A stretch of DNA of 64,000 bases from Marinomonas primoryensis (lineage in GTDB: Bacteria; Pseudomonadota; Gammaproteobacteria; Pseudomonadales; Marinomonadaceae): assembly GCF_013372285.1 (NCBI RefSeq), contig NZ_CP054301.1, positions 1,970,001-2,034,000 on the forward strand. The letters are read 5' to 3'. Positions within the stretch are counted from its first letter, which is position 1; every line of letters begins with the position of its first letter. The notes under the pieces were generated by a model. The model was not told where the DNA came from. It worked only from the letters and a program-made list of their open reading frames with translations, and ran no database searches. Positions 16,259 through 24,526 of the stretch are shown in pieces. A program made the position numbers and the translations under genes.

Positions 16259-17410
16259 ATGTTTTCAGAAAAAGCTCGCCCTGTGGCTTGGCCTTTATTC
16301 TTCTTCTACTTTTTTTTCTGTGCGTTTATCGGCGTGATGATGCCTTATATTTCGCTGTACTATAAGTCGATTGGTTTAACCGCGTCCGAGATTGGCCGCT
16401 TGATGTCGACGTTTACTTTATCCGGTATTTTAATTCCGCATTTTTGGGGCTGGCTAACGGCCAAAATAGGCTTGCCTAAACGTATTCTTCAGTTGGGGAT
16501 TTTAGGTTGTTTTATTGCCGTCATTCCTTTTAATTGGAGTGATCAATTTGAAACGCTGTGGTTCCTAACCTGCACAATGGCATTGTTTTATTCTGCATTA
16601 ATTCCTATGACGGATTCGTTAGCAGTGAGAAGTATTCGCCATTTGGATGTACCTTATACTCGATTAAGAGTAGGTGGTTCCATAGGTTATGTTGTCGCCG
16701 TGGCGGGTGGTGGTTTTCTGATAGGCCAATTTGGCATTGGTATTGTTATTCCAACTATGTGCGTTTGCTTGGCATTGGCGGTGGTTACATCGTATTTCTT
16801 AAAAGAGCAAGCGTATGAAATTAACCCTCATAAAGAATCAATGTCTTTTCTTTCCTTGGTGAAAACGCCGGAGTCTATGCTGTTTTTTGCATTGGCTTTT
16901 TTGGCTTTTATGTCTCATGCGCCTTTCAATGTTTTTTTTGCCGTTCATTTATCGAATCTTGGCTACAGCGGTGAACATATCGGTCTTTTAATGGCGCTGG
17001 GTGTGGTCATTGAAATTGTACTGTTCCTGTTTTTTGGTAATACGATTAAACAATTTCATGTTGTTCATATTATTACGCTGTGTTTTGTCTGCGGTATCGT
17101 TCGTTGGTTCTTGGTGGGGTGGTTTGCGTCTATCGTGTGGGTGCTCATTTTCACGCAGCTGCTTCACAGCATAACGTTTGCGCTTTTTCATATGGTGTCA
17201 ATCGAACAAATTAGACGTCTTTTCCCTGAACGTTATGCCAGTCAAGGGCAAGCCATGTACAGTGCTTTTGCCATCGGTTTAGGCGGTGGGATTGGCATGG
17301 TTATCACTGGTTATTTATGGGAATGGGCTGGTGGGGCTTGGGCATTTACGGCCGCGTCTATGACCAGCGCCTTGGCGCTTATCATTCTTATTATTAGTCA
17401 GCGTCGTTAA
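16259..17410 (+). CDS. MFS transporter (MFS_1-like, HcaT/nucleoside symporter type)
   Basis: A 383-residue major facilitator with about twelve hydrophobic segments. The N-terminal half carries GRLMSTFTLSG and a loop TRLRVGGSIGY that resembles the conserved motif of the MFS_1-like branch. The second half opens with SHAPFNVFFAVHL. It is short for an MFS protein but complete. The substrate is not inferable. It diverges from the alpha-glucosidase gene, which leaves open a link to sugar uptake. It ends 9 bases from the convergent LysR gene. Confidence 0.87.
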   Translation: MFSEKARPVAWPLFFFYFFFCAFIGVMMPYISLYYKSIGLTASEIGRLMSTFTLSGILIPHFWGWLTAKIGLPKRILQLGILGCFIAVIPFNWSDQFETLWFLTCTMALFYSALIPMTDSLAVRSIRHLDVPYTRLRVGGSIGYVVAVAGGGFLIGQFGIGIVIPTMCVCLALAVVTSYFLKEQAYEINPHKESMSFLSLVKTPESMLFFALAFLAFMSHAPFNVFFAVHLSNLGYSGEHIGLLMALGVVIEIVLFLFFGNTIKQFHVVHIITLCFVCGIVRWFLVGWFASIVWVLIFTQLLHSITFALFHMVSIEQIRRLFPERYASQGQAMYSAFAIGLGGGIGMVITGYLWEWAGGAWAFTAASMTSALALIILIISQRR

Positions 17411-17419
17411 AAAGACAGC

Positions 17420-18301
17420 TTATAAATTGGTGCCATCGCTTTTTAGCAGTTCAATAAAAGCGATGGCAGCTCGACTGAGTGTTCTTTGTTTATGATGAAT
17501 GACACCAAGTTTCCTCTCTACGTTCAAGTCTGCAATGTTCAATACCACCAGCTTTTCATCGACCAAGGTCGAGGGAAGGAGTGACCACCCCCAGCCAATA
17601 CTGACGAGCATAGCAAGCGTTTCTAAATTATTGGTGTTCATCCGAACTTTAGGTTTTAGCCCTTGTTTGCCAAAAACTTGTTCTGCGATTTGCCTAGTAA
17701 ACGTATTTTTATTGGGTAAAACACAAGCGTGCTGTGCTAATTCTATTAAGCTTAGTTTTTTAGATAAGGCCAGAGGATGATCTTTGCTGACAACACAAGT
17801 CAGCGGATCAGACCAAATTGGTAATGACTCAATCAACGGGTTTTCTTTATTGGATAGCGTGATAATACCCAGTTCAGCTCGTCCTTTTAGAACATCTTGG
17901 TAAGCCTCTTCTGATTGGGTAAATTCAATCTCTAAGTGTGCGCTCGGAAAGTCCTCTTGAAAGCGTTTGAGGGATTTTGGTAAACGTCGCAAACCGACAT
18001 GATGGCTGGTCGAAAGACGTAGTTCGCCGCTCACATCTTGCATTTGTAATGTCATACTGCGCTTTATGTCTTGTAAATCTTCCGCCATTTTTCTTGCCTT
18101 GGGTAATAAACGTATCCCAGCTTCGGTTAATTGTACTTGGCGTCCAATACGATCAAAAAGTCGTACACCTAGGTTACTTTCAAGTGCGGCAATGCGTTTA
18201 CTTATCGCTGGTTGTGTTAAAAAAAGTTTAGAGGCCGCTTCTGAAAATGAGCTAGTTTCAGCGACTTTAATGAAGGTAAGTAGTTCAGCAATGTCTATCA
18301 T
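17420..18301 (-). CDS. LysR-type regulator divergent from leuC
   Basis: A 293-residue LysR family activator or repressor. The winged helix-turn-helix covers residues about 5-64 (SFSEAASKLFLTQPAISKRIAALE split over helix 2 and the recognition helix), followed by a linker helix and a periplasmic-binding-protein-like effector domain. It is transcribed away from leuC across 93 bases. A LysR gene next to leuC is also seen in pseudomonads, as I recall. Control of the leucine genes and of itself is the likely role; the effector is unknown. Confidence 0.88.
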   Translation of the reverse strand: MIDIAELLTFIKVAETSSFSEAASKLFLTQPAISKRIAALESNLGVRLFDRIGRQVQLTEAGIRLLPKARKMAEDLQDIKRSMTLQMQDVSGELRLSTSHHVGLRRLPKSLKRFQEDFPSAHLEIEFTQSEEAYQDVLKGRAELGIITLSNKENPLIESLPIWSDPLTCVVSKDHPLALSKKLSLIELAQHACVLPNKNTFTRQIAEQVFGKQGLKPKVRMNTNNLETLAMLVSIGWGWSLLPSTLVDEKLVVLNIADLNVERKLGVIHHKQRTLSRAAIAFIELLKSDGTNL

Positions 18302-18316
18302 TCCAAAAAATTATCC

Positions 18317-18334
18317 AAAATATGAAAAATATGA
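18317..18334. promoter_or_regulatory. Tandem 9-bp repeat in the LysR-leuC intergenic region
   Basis: AAAATATGA occurs twice in direct succession, 16 to 33 bases upstream of the LysR start. Its position in the shared 93-base divergent region makes it a candidate site for LysR binding or autoregulation. It is AT-rich, so chance cannot be excluded. Confidence 0.35.
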
Positions 18335-18394
18335 ATTTGAGTTATTTAAGCCAAAGTTTTAGGATAGCGCAATAAGATTTTTAGGAGAGAATTT

Positions 18395-19822
18395 ATGTCA
18401 GGTAAAACCCTTTATGACAAGTTGTGGGACAGCCACCTTGTTCAACAGCGGAATGATGGCAGCGCATTGATTTATATTGATTTGCAGTTGCTTCACGAAG
18501 TAACGTCACCGCAAGCTTTTGAAGGACTTCGATTGGCTGGACGTAAGCCTTGGCGTGTCTCTTCAAGCTTAGCAACACCAGACCATAATGTGCCGACTAC
18601 GAAGAAAGAGCGTATTTCTGGCGTTGATGGTATTGAAGATCCTGTGTCAAAAATTCAAGTCACAACGTTAGATGATAACTGCAATGAATTTGGTATTACC
18701 GAATTCAACATGAAGGACATACGCCAAGGAATCGTGCACGTTGTTGGGCCAGAGCAAGGCGCGACGCTTCCAGGTATGACCGTGGTTTGTGGTGATTCTC
18801 ATACGTCCACACATGGAGCCTTCGGGGCCCTAGCGCACGGTATTGGAACATCGGAAGTAGAACATGTACTAGCGACGCAGTGCCTTGTGCAAAAGAAAAG
18901 CCGCAATATGTTGGTTCGGGTTGATGGCGAATTGTCAGCTTGGGTATCCGCGAAAGACGTTGTCTTGGCGATTATCGGTGCCATTGGTACCGCGGGCGGA
19001 ACAGGTTACGCGATTGAATTTGGCGGTACGGGCATTCAGTCTTTATCCATGGAAGGCCGTATGACAGTTTGTAATATGGCGATTGAAGCAGGCGCTCGCG
19101 TGGGCTTGATTGCTGTAGATGAAACAACGATTAATTATGTTGAAGGCCGTCCCTATGCGCCTAAAGGCGAACATTGGGATATTGCTGTTGAAGCATGGAA
19201 AGACCTTGTTTCTGATAAAGACGCGCAATTTGACGAAGTGGTTGTACTGAAATCAGAAGATATCAAACCACAAGTCACGTGGGGAACGTCACCCGAAATG
19301 GTGATTGCTATCGATGAGCCGATTCCGCGCGCTGAAGATCAAAAAGACCCAGTGAAAAAAGAAGGTTATGCACGTGCTTGGAAATATATGGGCTTAGAAG
19401 GCAAAACCATGTTGGCCGATATAGTGCTAGATCGTGTTTTTATAGGATCATGTACCAACTCACGTATTGAAGATTTGCGCATTGCGGCCCAAGTGGTTAA
19501 AGGTCGTAAAGTCGCTTCTACGCTGAAACAAGCGATTGTGGTTCCGGGTTCTGGCTTGGTAAAGGCACAAGCTGAAAAAGAAGGCCTAGATGTAATTTTT
19601 GAAGCGGCTGGATTGGAATGGCGTGAGCCTGGTTGTTCCATGTGTTTGGCGATGAATGCGGATAAATTGGGCAATGGTGAACATTGCGCTTCTACGTCTA
19701 ACCGTAATTTTGAAGGTCGCCAAGGGTTTGGTGGTCGTACGCATTTGGTTAGCCCTGCGATGGCCGCCGCCGCCGCAATTGCCGGTCATTTTGTTGATGT
19801 TAACGAATTTGTTAAACACTAA
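18395..19822 (+). CDS. leuC: 3-isopropylmalate dehydratase large subunit LeuC
   Basis: The [4Fe-4S]-containing large subunit of isopropylmalate isomerase, converting 2- to 3-isopropylmalate in leucine synthesis together with LeuD. The 475 residues match the usual length. The cluster cysteines lie in [12 protein letters not shown] and in the [10 protein letters not shown] pair, and the substrate region includes [20 protein letters not shown]. The Shine-Dalgarno TTAGGAGAG precedes the ATG. It opens the operon leuC-leuD-leuB, with asd probably included. Confidence 0.97.
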   Translation: MSGKTLYDKLWDSHLVQQRNDGSALIYIDLQLLHEVTSPQAFEGLRLAGRKPWRVSSSLATPDHNVPTTKKERISGVDGIEDPVSKIQVTTLDDNCNEFGITEFNMKDIRQGIVHVVGPEQGATLPGMTVVCGDSHTSTHGAFGALAHGIGTSEVEHVLATQCLVQKKSRNMLVRVDGELSAWVSAKDVVLAIIGAIGTAGGTGYAIEFGGTGIQSLSMEGRMTVCNMAIEAGARVGLIAVDETTINYVEGRPYAPKGEHWDIAVEAWKDLVSDKDAQFDEVVVLKSEDIKPQVTWGTSPEMVIAIDEPIPRAEDQKDPVKKEGYARAWKYMGLEGKTMLADIVLDRVFIGSCTNSRIEDLRIAAQVVKGRKVASTLKQAIVVPGSGLVKAQAEKEGLDVIFEAAGLEWREPGCSMCLAMNADKLGNGEHCASTSNRNFEGRQGFGGRTHLVSPAMAAAAAIAGHFVDVNEFVKH

Positions 19823-19839
19823 ATAAAAGGAGAGTTTTC

Positions 19840-20490
19840 ATGCGTCCCTTTACTAAGCACACAGGCTTAGCCGCTCCTTTGGATTTGGCTAACGTTGATA
19901 CTGATATGATCATTCCAAAGCAGTTTTTGAAATCTATCAAACGAACTGGCTTTGGTAAAAATTTATTTGATGAGCTTCGTTACGAAGACGAAGGTCAGCC
20001 AGACCAAGAATGCGATGGTCGTCCGATCCGAGAATCGTTTGTTTTAAATCATGATCGTTACAAAGGCGCTAGTGTATTACTGGCCCGTCAAAACTTCGGT
20101 TGTGGCTCTAGCCGCGAGCATGCGCCTTGGGCGTTAGATGATTACGGTTTTCGCTCCATTATTGCGCCAAGCTTTGCGGATATTTTTTACAATAATTGTT
20201 TTAAAAATGGCTTGTTGCCAATTGTTCTGGAAGCAGAAGAAGTGGATCAATTGTTCGCTGAAGTCGCGTTAAGAAAAGGGGCTCAAATCATTATTGATCT
20301 TGAGAATCAAACGGTAACATCGCCTTCTGGTGCAATATTCGAATTCATTGTCGACAACTTCCGTAAGCATTGTTTGTTAAATGGTTTGGATGACATTGCT
20401 TTGACACTTGAGCAAGAGTCTTCTATTCGTAGTTACGAAGAAAAACGTATGAATGATGCACCATGGCTTTTCTTGTCACGTGAACAGTAA
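19840..20490 (+). CDS. leuD: 3-isopropylmalate dehydratase small subunit LeuD
   Basis: The 216-residue swivelling-domain subunit that completes the LeuCD active site. Recognisable motifs are [15 protein letters not shown] at the N-terminus, [15 protein letters not shown] with the substrate-contacting Ser-Arg, and [16 protein letters not shown]. It begins 17 bases after leuC with an AAGGAGAG ribosome-binding site. Stoichiometric production with LeuC is expected from this spacing. Confidence 0.97.
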   Translation: MRPFTKHTGLAAPLDLANVDTDMIIPKQFLKSIKRTGFGKNLFDELRYEDEGQPDQECDGRPIRESFVLNHDRYKGASVLLARQNFGCGSSREHAPWALDDYGFRSIIAPSFADIFYNNCFKNGLLPIVLEAEEVDQLFAEVALRKGAQIIIDLENQTVTSPSGAIFEFIVDNFRKHCLLNGLDDIALTLEQESSIRSYEEKRMNDAPWLFLSREQ

Positions 20491-20534
20491 TTTCTTTTGG
20501 CAATAACATCACAGCAGTTTTTTAAGGGTTTAAC

Positions 20535-21614
20535 ATGACTAAAAATGTATTGGTATTACCGGGTGACGGCATTGGTCCAGAAATTGTGGCACAAGCGGTT
20601 CGCGTCTTGGATGCAGTGAACGCACAGTTCTCTTTGAACATCGTTCACGAAAGTGCGCTGGTTGGTGGTTCTGCTTATGACGAAACAGGTTCTCCATTAC
20701 CAGAAGCGACTTTGGCTAAAGCCAAAGCGGCGGATGCTATTTTACTCGGTGCGGTGGGTGGTCCTAAATGGGATAAATTGGACATGTCGGTTCGCCCTGA
20801 AAAAGGCTTGCTTGGATTACGTTCTAACCTTGAGTTGTTTTCTAATCTTCGTCCTGCGATTTTGTACCCGCAGTTAGCTGATGCGTCTAGCTTGAAACCA
20901 GAAATCGTTGCTGGCTTGGATATTCTTATTGTTCGCGAATTAACGGGCGGTATTTATTTCGGTCAGCCTCGTGGTATTCGCGTTCTAGAAAATGGTGAGC
21001 GCGAAGGTTTTAATACCTATGTTTACAATGAGTCAGAGATTCGCCGTATAGGGCGTTCTGCTTTTGAAGCAGCGCGTTTACGTGATAAGCGAGTCTGTTC
21101 TATTGATAAGTCCAACGTGCTGGAAGTGACCGTCCTTTGGAAAGAAGTGATGGAAGAAGTGGCGAAAGAGTACCCTGACGTCGAATTAACACACATGCTA
21201 GTTGATAATGCTGCGATGCAGCTTGTTCGTGCACCAAAACAGTTTGATGTAATGGTTACTGGCAATATGTTTGGTGATATCCTTTCTGATGCTGCTGCTA
21301 TGTTGACAGGTTCTATTGGTATGCTACCTTCTGCTTCTCTAAATGCTGAAGGCCGCGGTATGTATGAGCCATGTCATGGTTCTGCGCCAGATATTGCGGG
21401 CAAAGGAATCGCTAACCCATTGGCGACAATTTTGTCAGTTGCTATGATGTTGCGTTATTCTTTAGACGCAAAAGATGCGGCAGATGCTATTGAGGCGGCA
21501 GTAAGTAAGGTTCTAGACCTAGGTCTAAGAACCGCAGATATTGCATCGAAAGGGTGCGAAACTGTTAGTACGCAAGCCATGGGCGATGCGGTTCTAGCAG
21601 CATTAAAAGCGTAA
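20535..21614 (+). CDS. leuB: 3-isopropylmalate dehydrogenase LeuB
   Basis: Oxidatively decarboxylates 3-isopropylmalate with NAD+ to give 2-oxoisocaproate, the third leucine-specific step. The 359 residues include [21 protein letters not shown], the arginine-bearing [14 protein letters not shown], the invariant [13 protein letters not shown] and the NAD-binding [17 protein letters not shown]. It follows leuD after 44 bases. The asd gene follows after 79 bases with no terminator visible between them. Confidence 0.97.
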   Translation: MTKNVLVLPGDGIGPEIVAQAVRVLDAVNAQFSLNIVHESALVGGSAYDETGSPLPEATLAKAKAADAILLGAVGGPKWDKLDMSVRPEKGLLGLRSNLELFSNLRPAILYPQLADASSLKPEIVAGLDILIVRELTGGIYFGQPRGIRVLENGEREGFNTYVYNESEIRRIGRSAFEAARLRDKRVCSIDKSNVLEVTVLWKEVMEEVAKEYPDVELTHMLVDNAAMQLVRAPKQFDVMVTGNMFGDILSDAAAMLTGSIGMLPSASLNAEGRGMYEPCHGSAPDIAGKGIANPLATILSVAMMLRYSLDAKDAADAIEAAVSKVLDLGLRTADIASKGCETVSTQAMGDAVLAALKA

Positions 21615-21693
21615 TATCATAACGATATTGGGCATTCATTAGGGATACTGCTCTTGGTATGAGTGGCCCCACAAAAAAAAGGTAACGTTAACC

Positions 21694-22812
21694 ATGTCAA
21701 AACACACTGTAGGTTTAGTCGGATGGCGCGGAATGGTCGGTTCTGTGTTGATGCAACGTATGAAGGAAGAAAAAGACTTTGATCATATTGATCCAGTTTT
21801 CTTTACAACATCTCAAACGGGGCAGAAAGGTCCAGAAATTGGTAAAGATATTCCATTACTTCAAGATGCAAGCGACATTGAAGCATTGAAAAAGATGGAT
21901 ATTATTATTACCTGTCAAGGCGGGGATTATACCAAGGCTATTTACCCTCAGTTGCGTAAGGCGGGTTGGAAAGGTTACTGGATTGATGCCGCGTCTTCAT
22001 TGCGCATGGATAAAGACGCCATTATTGTACTTGATCCTGTTAACTTAAATGTTATCAAGCAAGGTTTGAGCGATGGCATTAAAACTTTTGTGGGTGGTAA
22101 CTGTACGGTTAGCTTGATGCTGTTGGCATTAGGTGGGTTGTTTGAGAAAGGCCACATTGAGTGGATGACCTCTATGACTTACCAAGCTGCTTCTGGTGGT
22201 GGTGCACGCCATATGCGCGAATTGATCAATCAAATGGGTATGTTGCAAGGTGCTGTTGCGACAGAGCTTGCAGATCCTGCTAGTGCGATTCTTGAGATTG
22301 ATCGTAAAGTCGCAGAAAAAATGCGCTCCGGTACATTACCCACCGATCAATTTGGTGTGCCATTAGCGGGCTCTTTGATCCCTTACATCGACAGCCAGCT
22401 TGATAACGGCCAAAGCCGCGAAGAGTGGAAAGCACAAGCTGAGTGTAACAAAATCTTAGGCATCGACGGCAAACCAATTCCAGTTGACGGTTTATGTGTT
22501 CGTATCGGTGCAATGCGTTGTCATAGTCAGGCTTATACCATCAAGCTAAACAAAGACATTCCTGTTGCTGACATCGAAGGCATGCTTGCTCAGCATAATG
22601 AGTGGGTTAGCGTTGTCCCTAACGATAAGCAAGCGACAATGGAGCGTTTAACACCAACAGCGGCAACGGGGACACTGAATATTCCAGTAGGTCGTATTCG
22701 TAAGTTGAATATGGGGCCTGAATACATCAGTGCATTCTCGGTTGGTGATCAATTGTTATGGGGAGCGGCTGAGCCACTTCGTCGTATGTTGCGCATATTA
22801 CTGAATGACTAG
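21694..22812 (+). CDS. asd: Aspartate-semialdehyde dehydrogenase
   Basis: Reduces 4-aspartyl phosphate with NADPH to aspartate semialdehyde, feeding threonine, methionine, lysine and diaminopimelate synthesis. The 372-residue length and N-terminal [18 protein letters not shown] show the gammaproteobacterial type. The catalytic cysteine is in [10 protein letters not shown] and the substrate-binding His in [11 protein letters not shown]. Placement directly after leuB is also known in Pseudomonas. A strong terminator follows, so transcription from the leu operon probably ends here. Confidence 0.96.
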   Translation: MSKHTVGLVGWRGMVGSVLMQRMKEEKDFDHIDPVFFTTSQTGQKGPEIGKDIPLLQDASDIEALKKMDIIITCQGGDYTKAIYPQLRKAGWKGYWIDAASSLRMDKDAIIVLDPVNLNVIKQGLSDGIKTFVGGNCTVSLMLLALGGLFEKGHIEWMTSMTYQAASGGGARHMRELINQMGMLQGAVATELADPASAILEIDRKVAEKMRSGTLPTDQFGVPLAGSLIPYIDSQLDNGQSREEWKAQAECNKILGIDGKPIPVDGLCVRIGAMRCHSQAYTIKLNKDIPVADIEGMLAQHNEWVSVVPNDKQATMERLTPTAATGTLNIPVGRIRKLNMGPEYISAFSVGDQLLWGAAEPLRRMLRILLND

Positions 22813-22833
22813 AGCTACTAGCATATTTTTTTG

Positions 22834-22868
22834 AAAAGCGCCTGTCATAGTGACAGGCGCTTTTTTTT
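22834..22868 (+). terminator. Terminator after asd
   Basis: Stem AAAGCGCCTGTCA / TGACAGGCGCTTT with loop TAG, followed by a run of eight T. One of the strongest hairpins in the window. Confidence 0.95.
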
Positions 22869-22942
22869 GCTTTCTAGATTACTCGGTGTAGGCTGGACAA
22901 ATGTAACGACTAATCAATGTCATGATAGTAAAGGAGAAAACT

Positions 22943-23608
22943 GTGTTATCGCGACTGCCAAGGTGGGTTGAATACGGTGCATTTATGCTGGCTCTGGTGG
23001 CTGGAAGTGTCAATGCGGTCGCATTATTGGGGTTTCAGCACCAAGCTGTGTCGCATTTGTCAGGGACTGCTACACTCATAGGAAGTGCGATGTTAAACCC
23101 AGACGCAGGAGTACTTCTTCACCTAATTGGAATATTACTAAGCTTTGTTATGGGCTCGGCTATTTCCGGTTTTATGCTGACAGAGACGTCGTTAAAGTTG
23201 GGTCGATTTTATGATGTGCTGTTGGTCATTGAAGCTGTTTTTTTAATGGTCGCTATGTATTTATTATTAAATAATTACACTTCGGGACACTATTTTGCGT
23301 CGGCGGCGTGCGGGCTTCAAAACGCACTTGCGACCACCTACAGTGGCGCTGTTGTGCGAACAACCCATCTAACGGGTATATTTACAGATTTAGGCATTAT
23401 GTTAGGAGGGGCCTTTCAGGGGAAGGTACTAGATAAGCGCAAAGTGTTCTTGTTTATTATTATTGTCGTTGGCTTTATTTTAGGTGGTTGTCTGGGAGCC
23501 TGGTTGTTCTTGACGTTTGGGTTTTACGCATTGTGTGTTCCATCGGCACTTTGTGTATGTCTTGCGATTTTGTATCGTTCATATAATGTACGATTAATTC
23601 GAGATTAA
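22943..23608 (+). CDS. DUF1275 / YoaK family membrane protein
   Basis: A 221-residue integral membrane protein with about six hydrophobic segments. Family hallmarks are AGSVNAVALLGF near the N-terminus, SHLSGTATLIG, the central CGLQNALATTYSGAVVRTTHLTG and TDLGIMLG. The GTG at 22943 is chosen because AAGGAG lies 6 bases upstream. An in-frame ATG at 22922 would put that ribosome-binding site inside the gene. Function of the family is unknown. The gene appears monocistronic, between the asd terminator and a long non-coding stretch. Confidence 0.85.
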   Translation: MLSRLPRWVEYGAFMLALVAGSVNAVALLGFQHQAVSHLSGTATLIGSAMLNPDAGVLLHLIGILLSFVMGSAISGFMLTETSLKLGRFYDVLLVIEAVFLMVAMYLLLNNYTSGHYFASAACGLQNALATTYSGAVVRTTHLTGIFTDLGIMLGGAFQGKVLDKRKVFLFIIIVVGFILGGCLGAWLFLTFGFYALCVPSALCVCLAILYRSYNVRLIRD

Positions 23609-23947
23609 GACCAAAGTGAATAATGATGTGACTTTAAGAAAGCTAGGTAGCGTATTCCCATTGAGCTAAATAGCACTCATTGATACAAGAAAACACATGA
23701 TTTTCTTGTGCAAAATGCTCAAAAGTTTGCTAGATTTAAATAGGTATGGTACTGATTAATAAAGTGTTTAAGGGCGATTTTTTGTATTCATTGGGAAATG
23801 CGATGTTCATTCACTATATTGTGAAAGTATTTACATTGTCGGCATTGAAATCACATCGAATCGTCCATAGATTATATATAAGGGCAACAGAGGAGGTACA
23901 AAACTGAAGTTAATAAAAAACCTGACTAAAACAGAAGGAAATTCTCT
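23609..23947 (+). other. 339-base non-coding region upstream of hpf
   Basis: No plausible gene in either strand. It contains a 9-bp inverted repeat (23685-23709) and several AT-rich stretches, one (TTATATATAAG, about 23872-23882) that could act as a -10 region. The Shine-Dalgarno AGAAGGAAA precedes the hpf ATG. I could not identify a convincing -35/-10 pair or a sigma-54 site. Confidence 0.45.
23685..23709. other. Inverted repeat downstream of the DUF1275 gene
   Basis: Arms ACAAGAAAA and TTTTCTTGT around CACATGA, about 77 bases past the stop. It lacks a long T-run outside the stem. It may be a weak terminator or an RNA stabilising hairpin. Confidence 0.35.
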
Positions 23948-24340
23948 ATGTATACATTGAATATTAGCGGTCACCACGTCCAATCTGGTGAAGAAGTTCA
24001 AGAACTTGTTAAAGAAAAAATGGACCACTTGTCTCGTATCAATAATCAGATAACAAGCATTAAGGTGATTCTAAATACAGAGAAACACGAGATTCATGAA
24101 TTAATTGTCGAAGCCAGTGTTCATATTCCTGGTCATGATCTTTTTGCAACGGTTAAAACGGATAAACAGATTAAACCGGCCCTTGACCTCTTAGTTGGCA
24201 AGTTAGAGAAGCAGCTAATCAAACACAAAGCAAAACATGCTGGTCGACAGCACCATATTAATGCTCAGGATGTAGAGAGTCCCGTAGAGCGTCAGCTACA
24301 AGCAGAGTTCGACGAGCTTGTTGAGCGAGAAGTTATTTAA
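23948..24340 (+). CDS. hpf: Ribosome hibernation promoting factor (HPF/RaiA family)
   Basis: A 130-residue sigma-54 modulation / S30EA domain protein that binds the 30S decoding region and inactivates ribosomes in stationary phase. The beta-alpha-beta-beta-beta-alpha fold is recognisable (MYTLNISGHHVQ, EASVHIPGHDLFATV, DKQIKPALDLLVGKLEKQL with KHKAKH basic end). It is longer than E. coli HPF (95) and RaiA (113) because of an acidic 30-residue tail, but lacks the dimerisation domain of long HPF. It is not beside rpoN, unlike many gammaproteobacterial hpf genes. A terminator follows. Confidence 0.9.
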   Translation: MYTLNISGHHVQSGEEVQELVKEKMDHLSRINNQITSIKVILNTEKHEIHELIVEASVHIPGHDLFATVKTDKQIKPALDLLVGKLEKQLIKHKAKHAGRQHHINAQDVESPVERQLQAEFDELVEREVI

Positions 24341-24360
24341 TTTATTCACCCTTCTAGGAG

Positions 24361-24386
24361 AAGCCTCGCACAGCGGGGCTTTTTTG
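24361..24386 (+). terminator. Terminator after hpf
   Basis: Stem AAGCCTCGC / GCGGGGCTT (one T-G pair) with loop ACA and a T-run, 20 bases past the hpf stop. Confidence 0.88.
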
Positions 24387-24458
24387 TGCCTGAATTTTTT
24401 GCGCAAAAAATACTAAAGTTAATGGTTAGATGTATTTGAGGGTAAAAAAGTAAGGCAT

Positions 24459-24497
24459 AAAAAAGCCTACAAATAAAAACTATCTGTAGGCTTTTTT
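24459..24497. terminator. Terminator of acnB (leftward), symmetric
   Basis: Arms AAAAAAGCCTACA and TGTAGGCTTTTTT around a 13-base loop, 30 bases past the acnB stop. Symmetric A/T flanks would allow it to work in both directions. Confidence 0.85.
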
Positions 24498-24526
24498 CGC
24501 GCAGTTTAATGCACTGTTAATTCATG

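Noticed and set aside
21613..21629. Inverted repeat AATATC-ATAAC-GATATT after leuB as a terminator
   Set aside because: The stem is only 6 bp, AT-rich and lacks a T-run; leuB-asd read-through is more likely.
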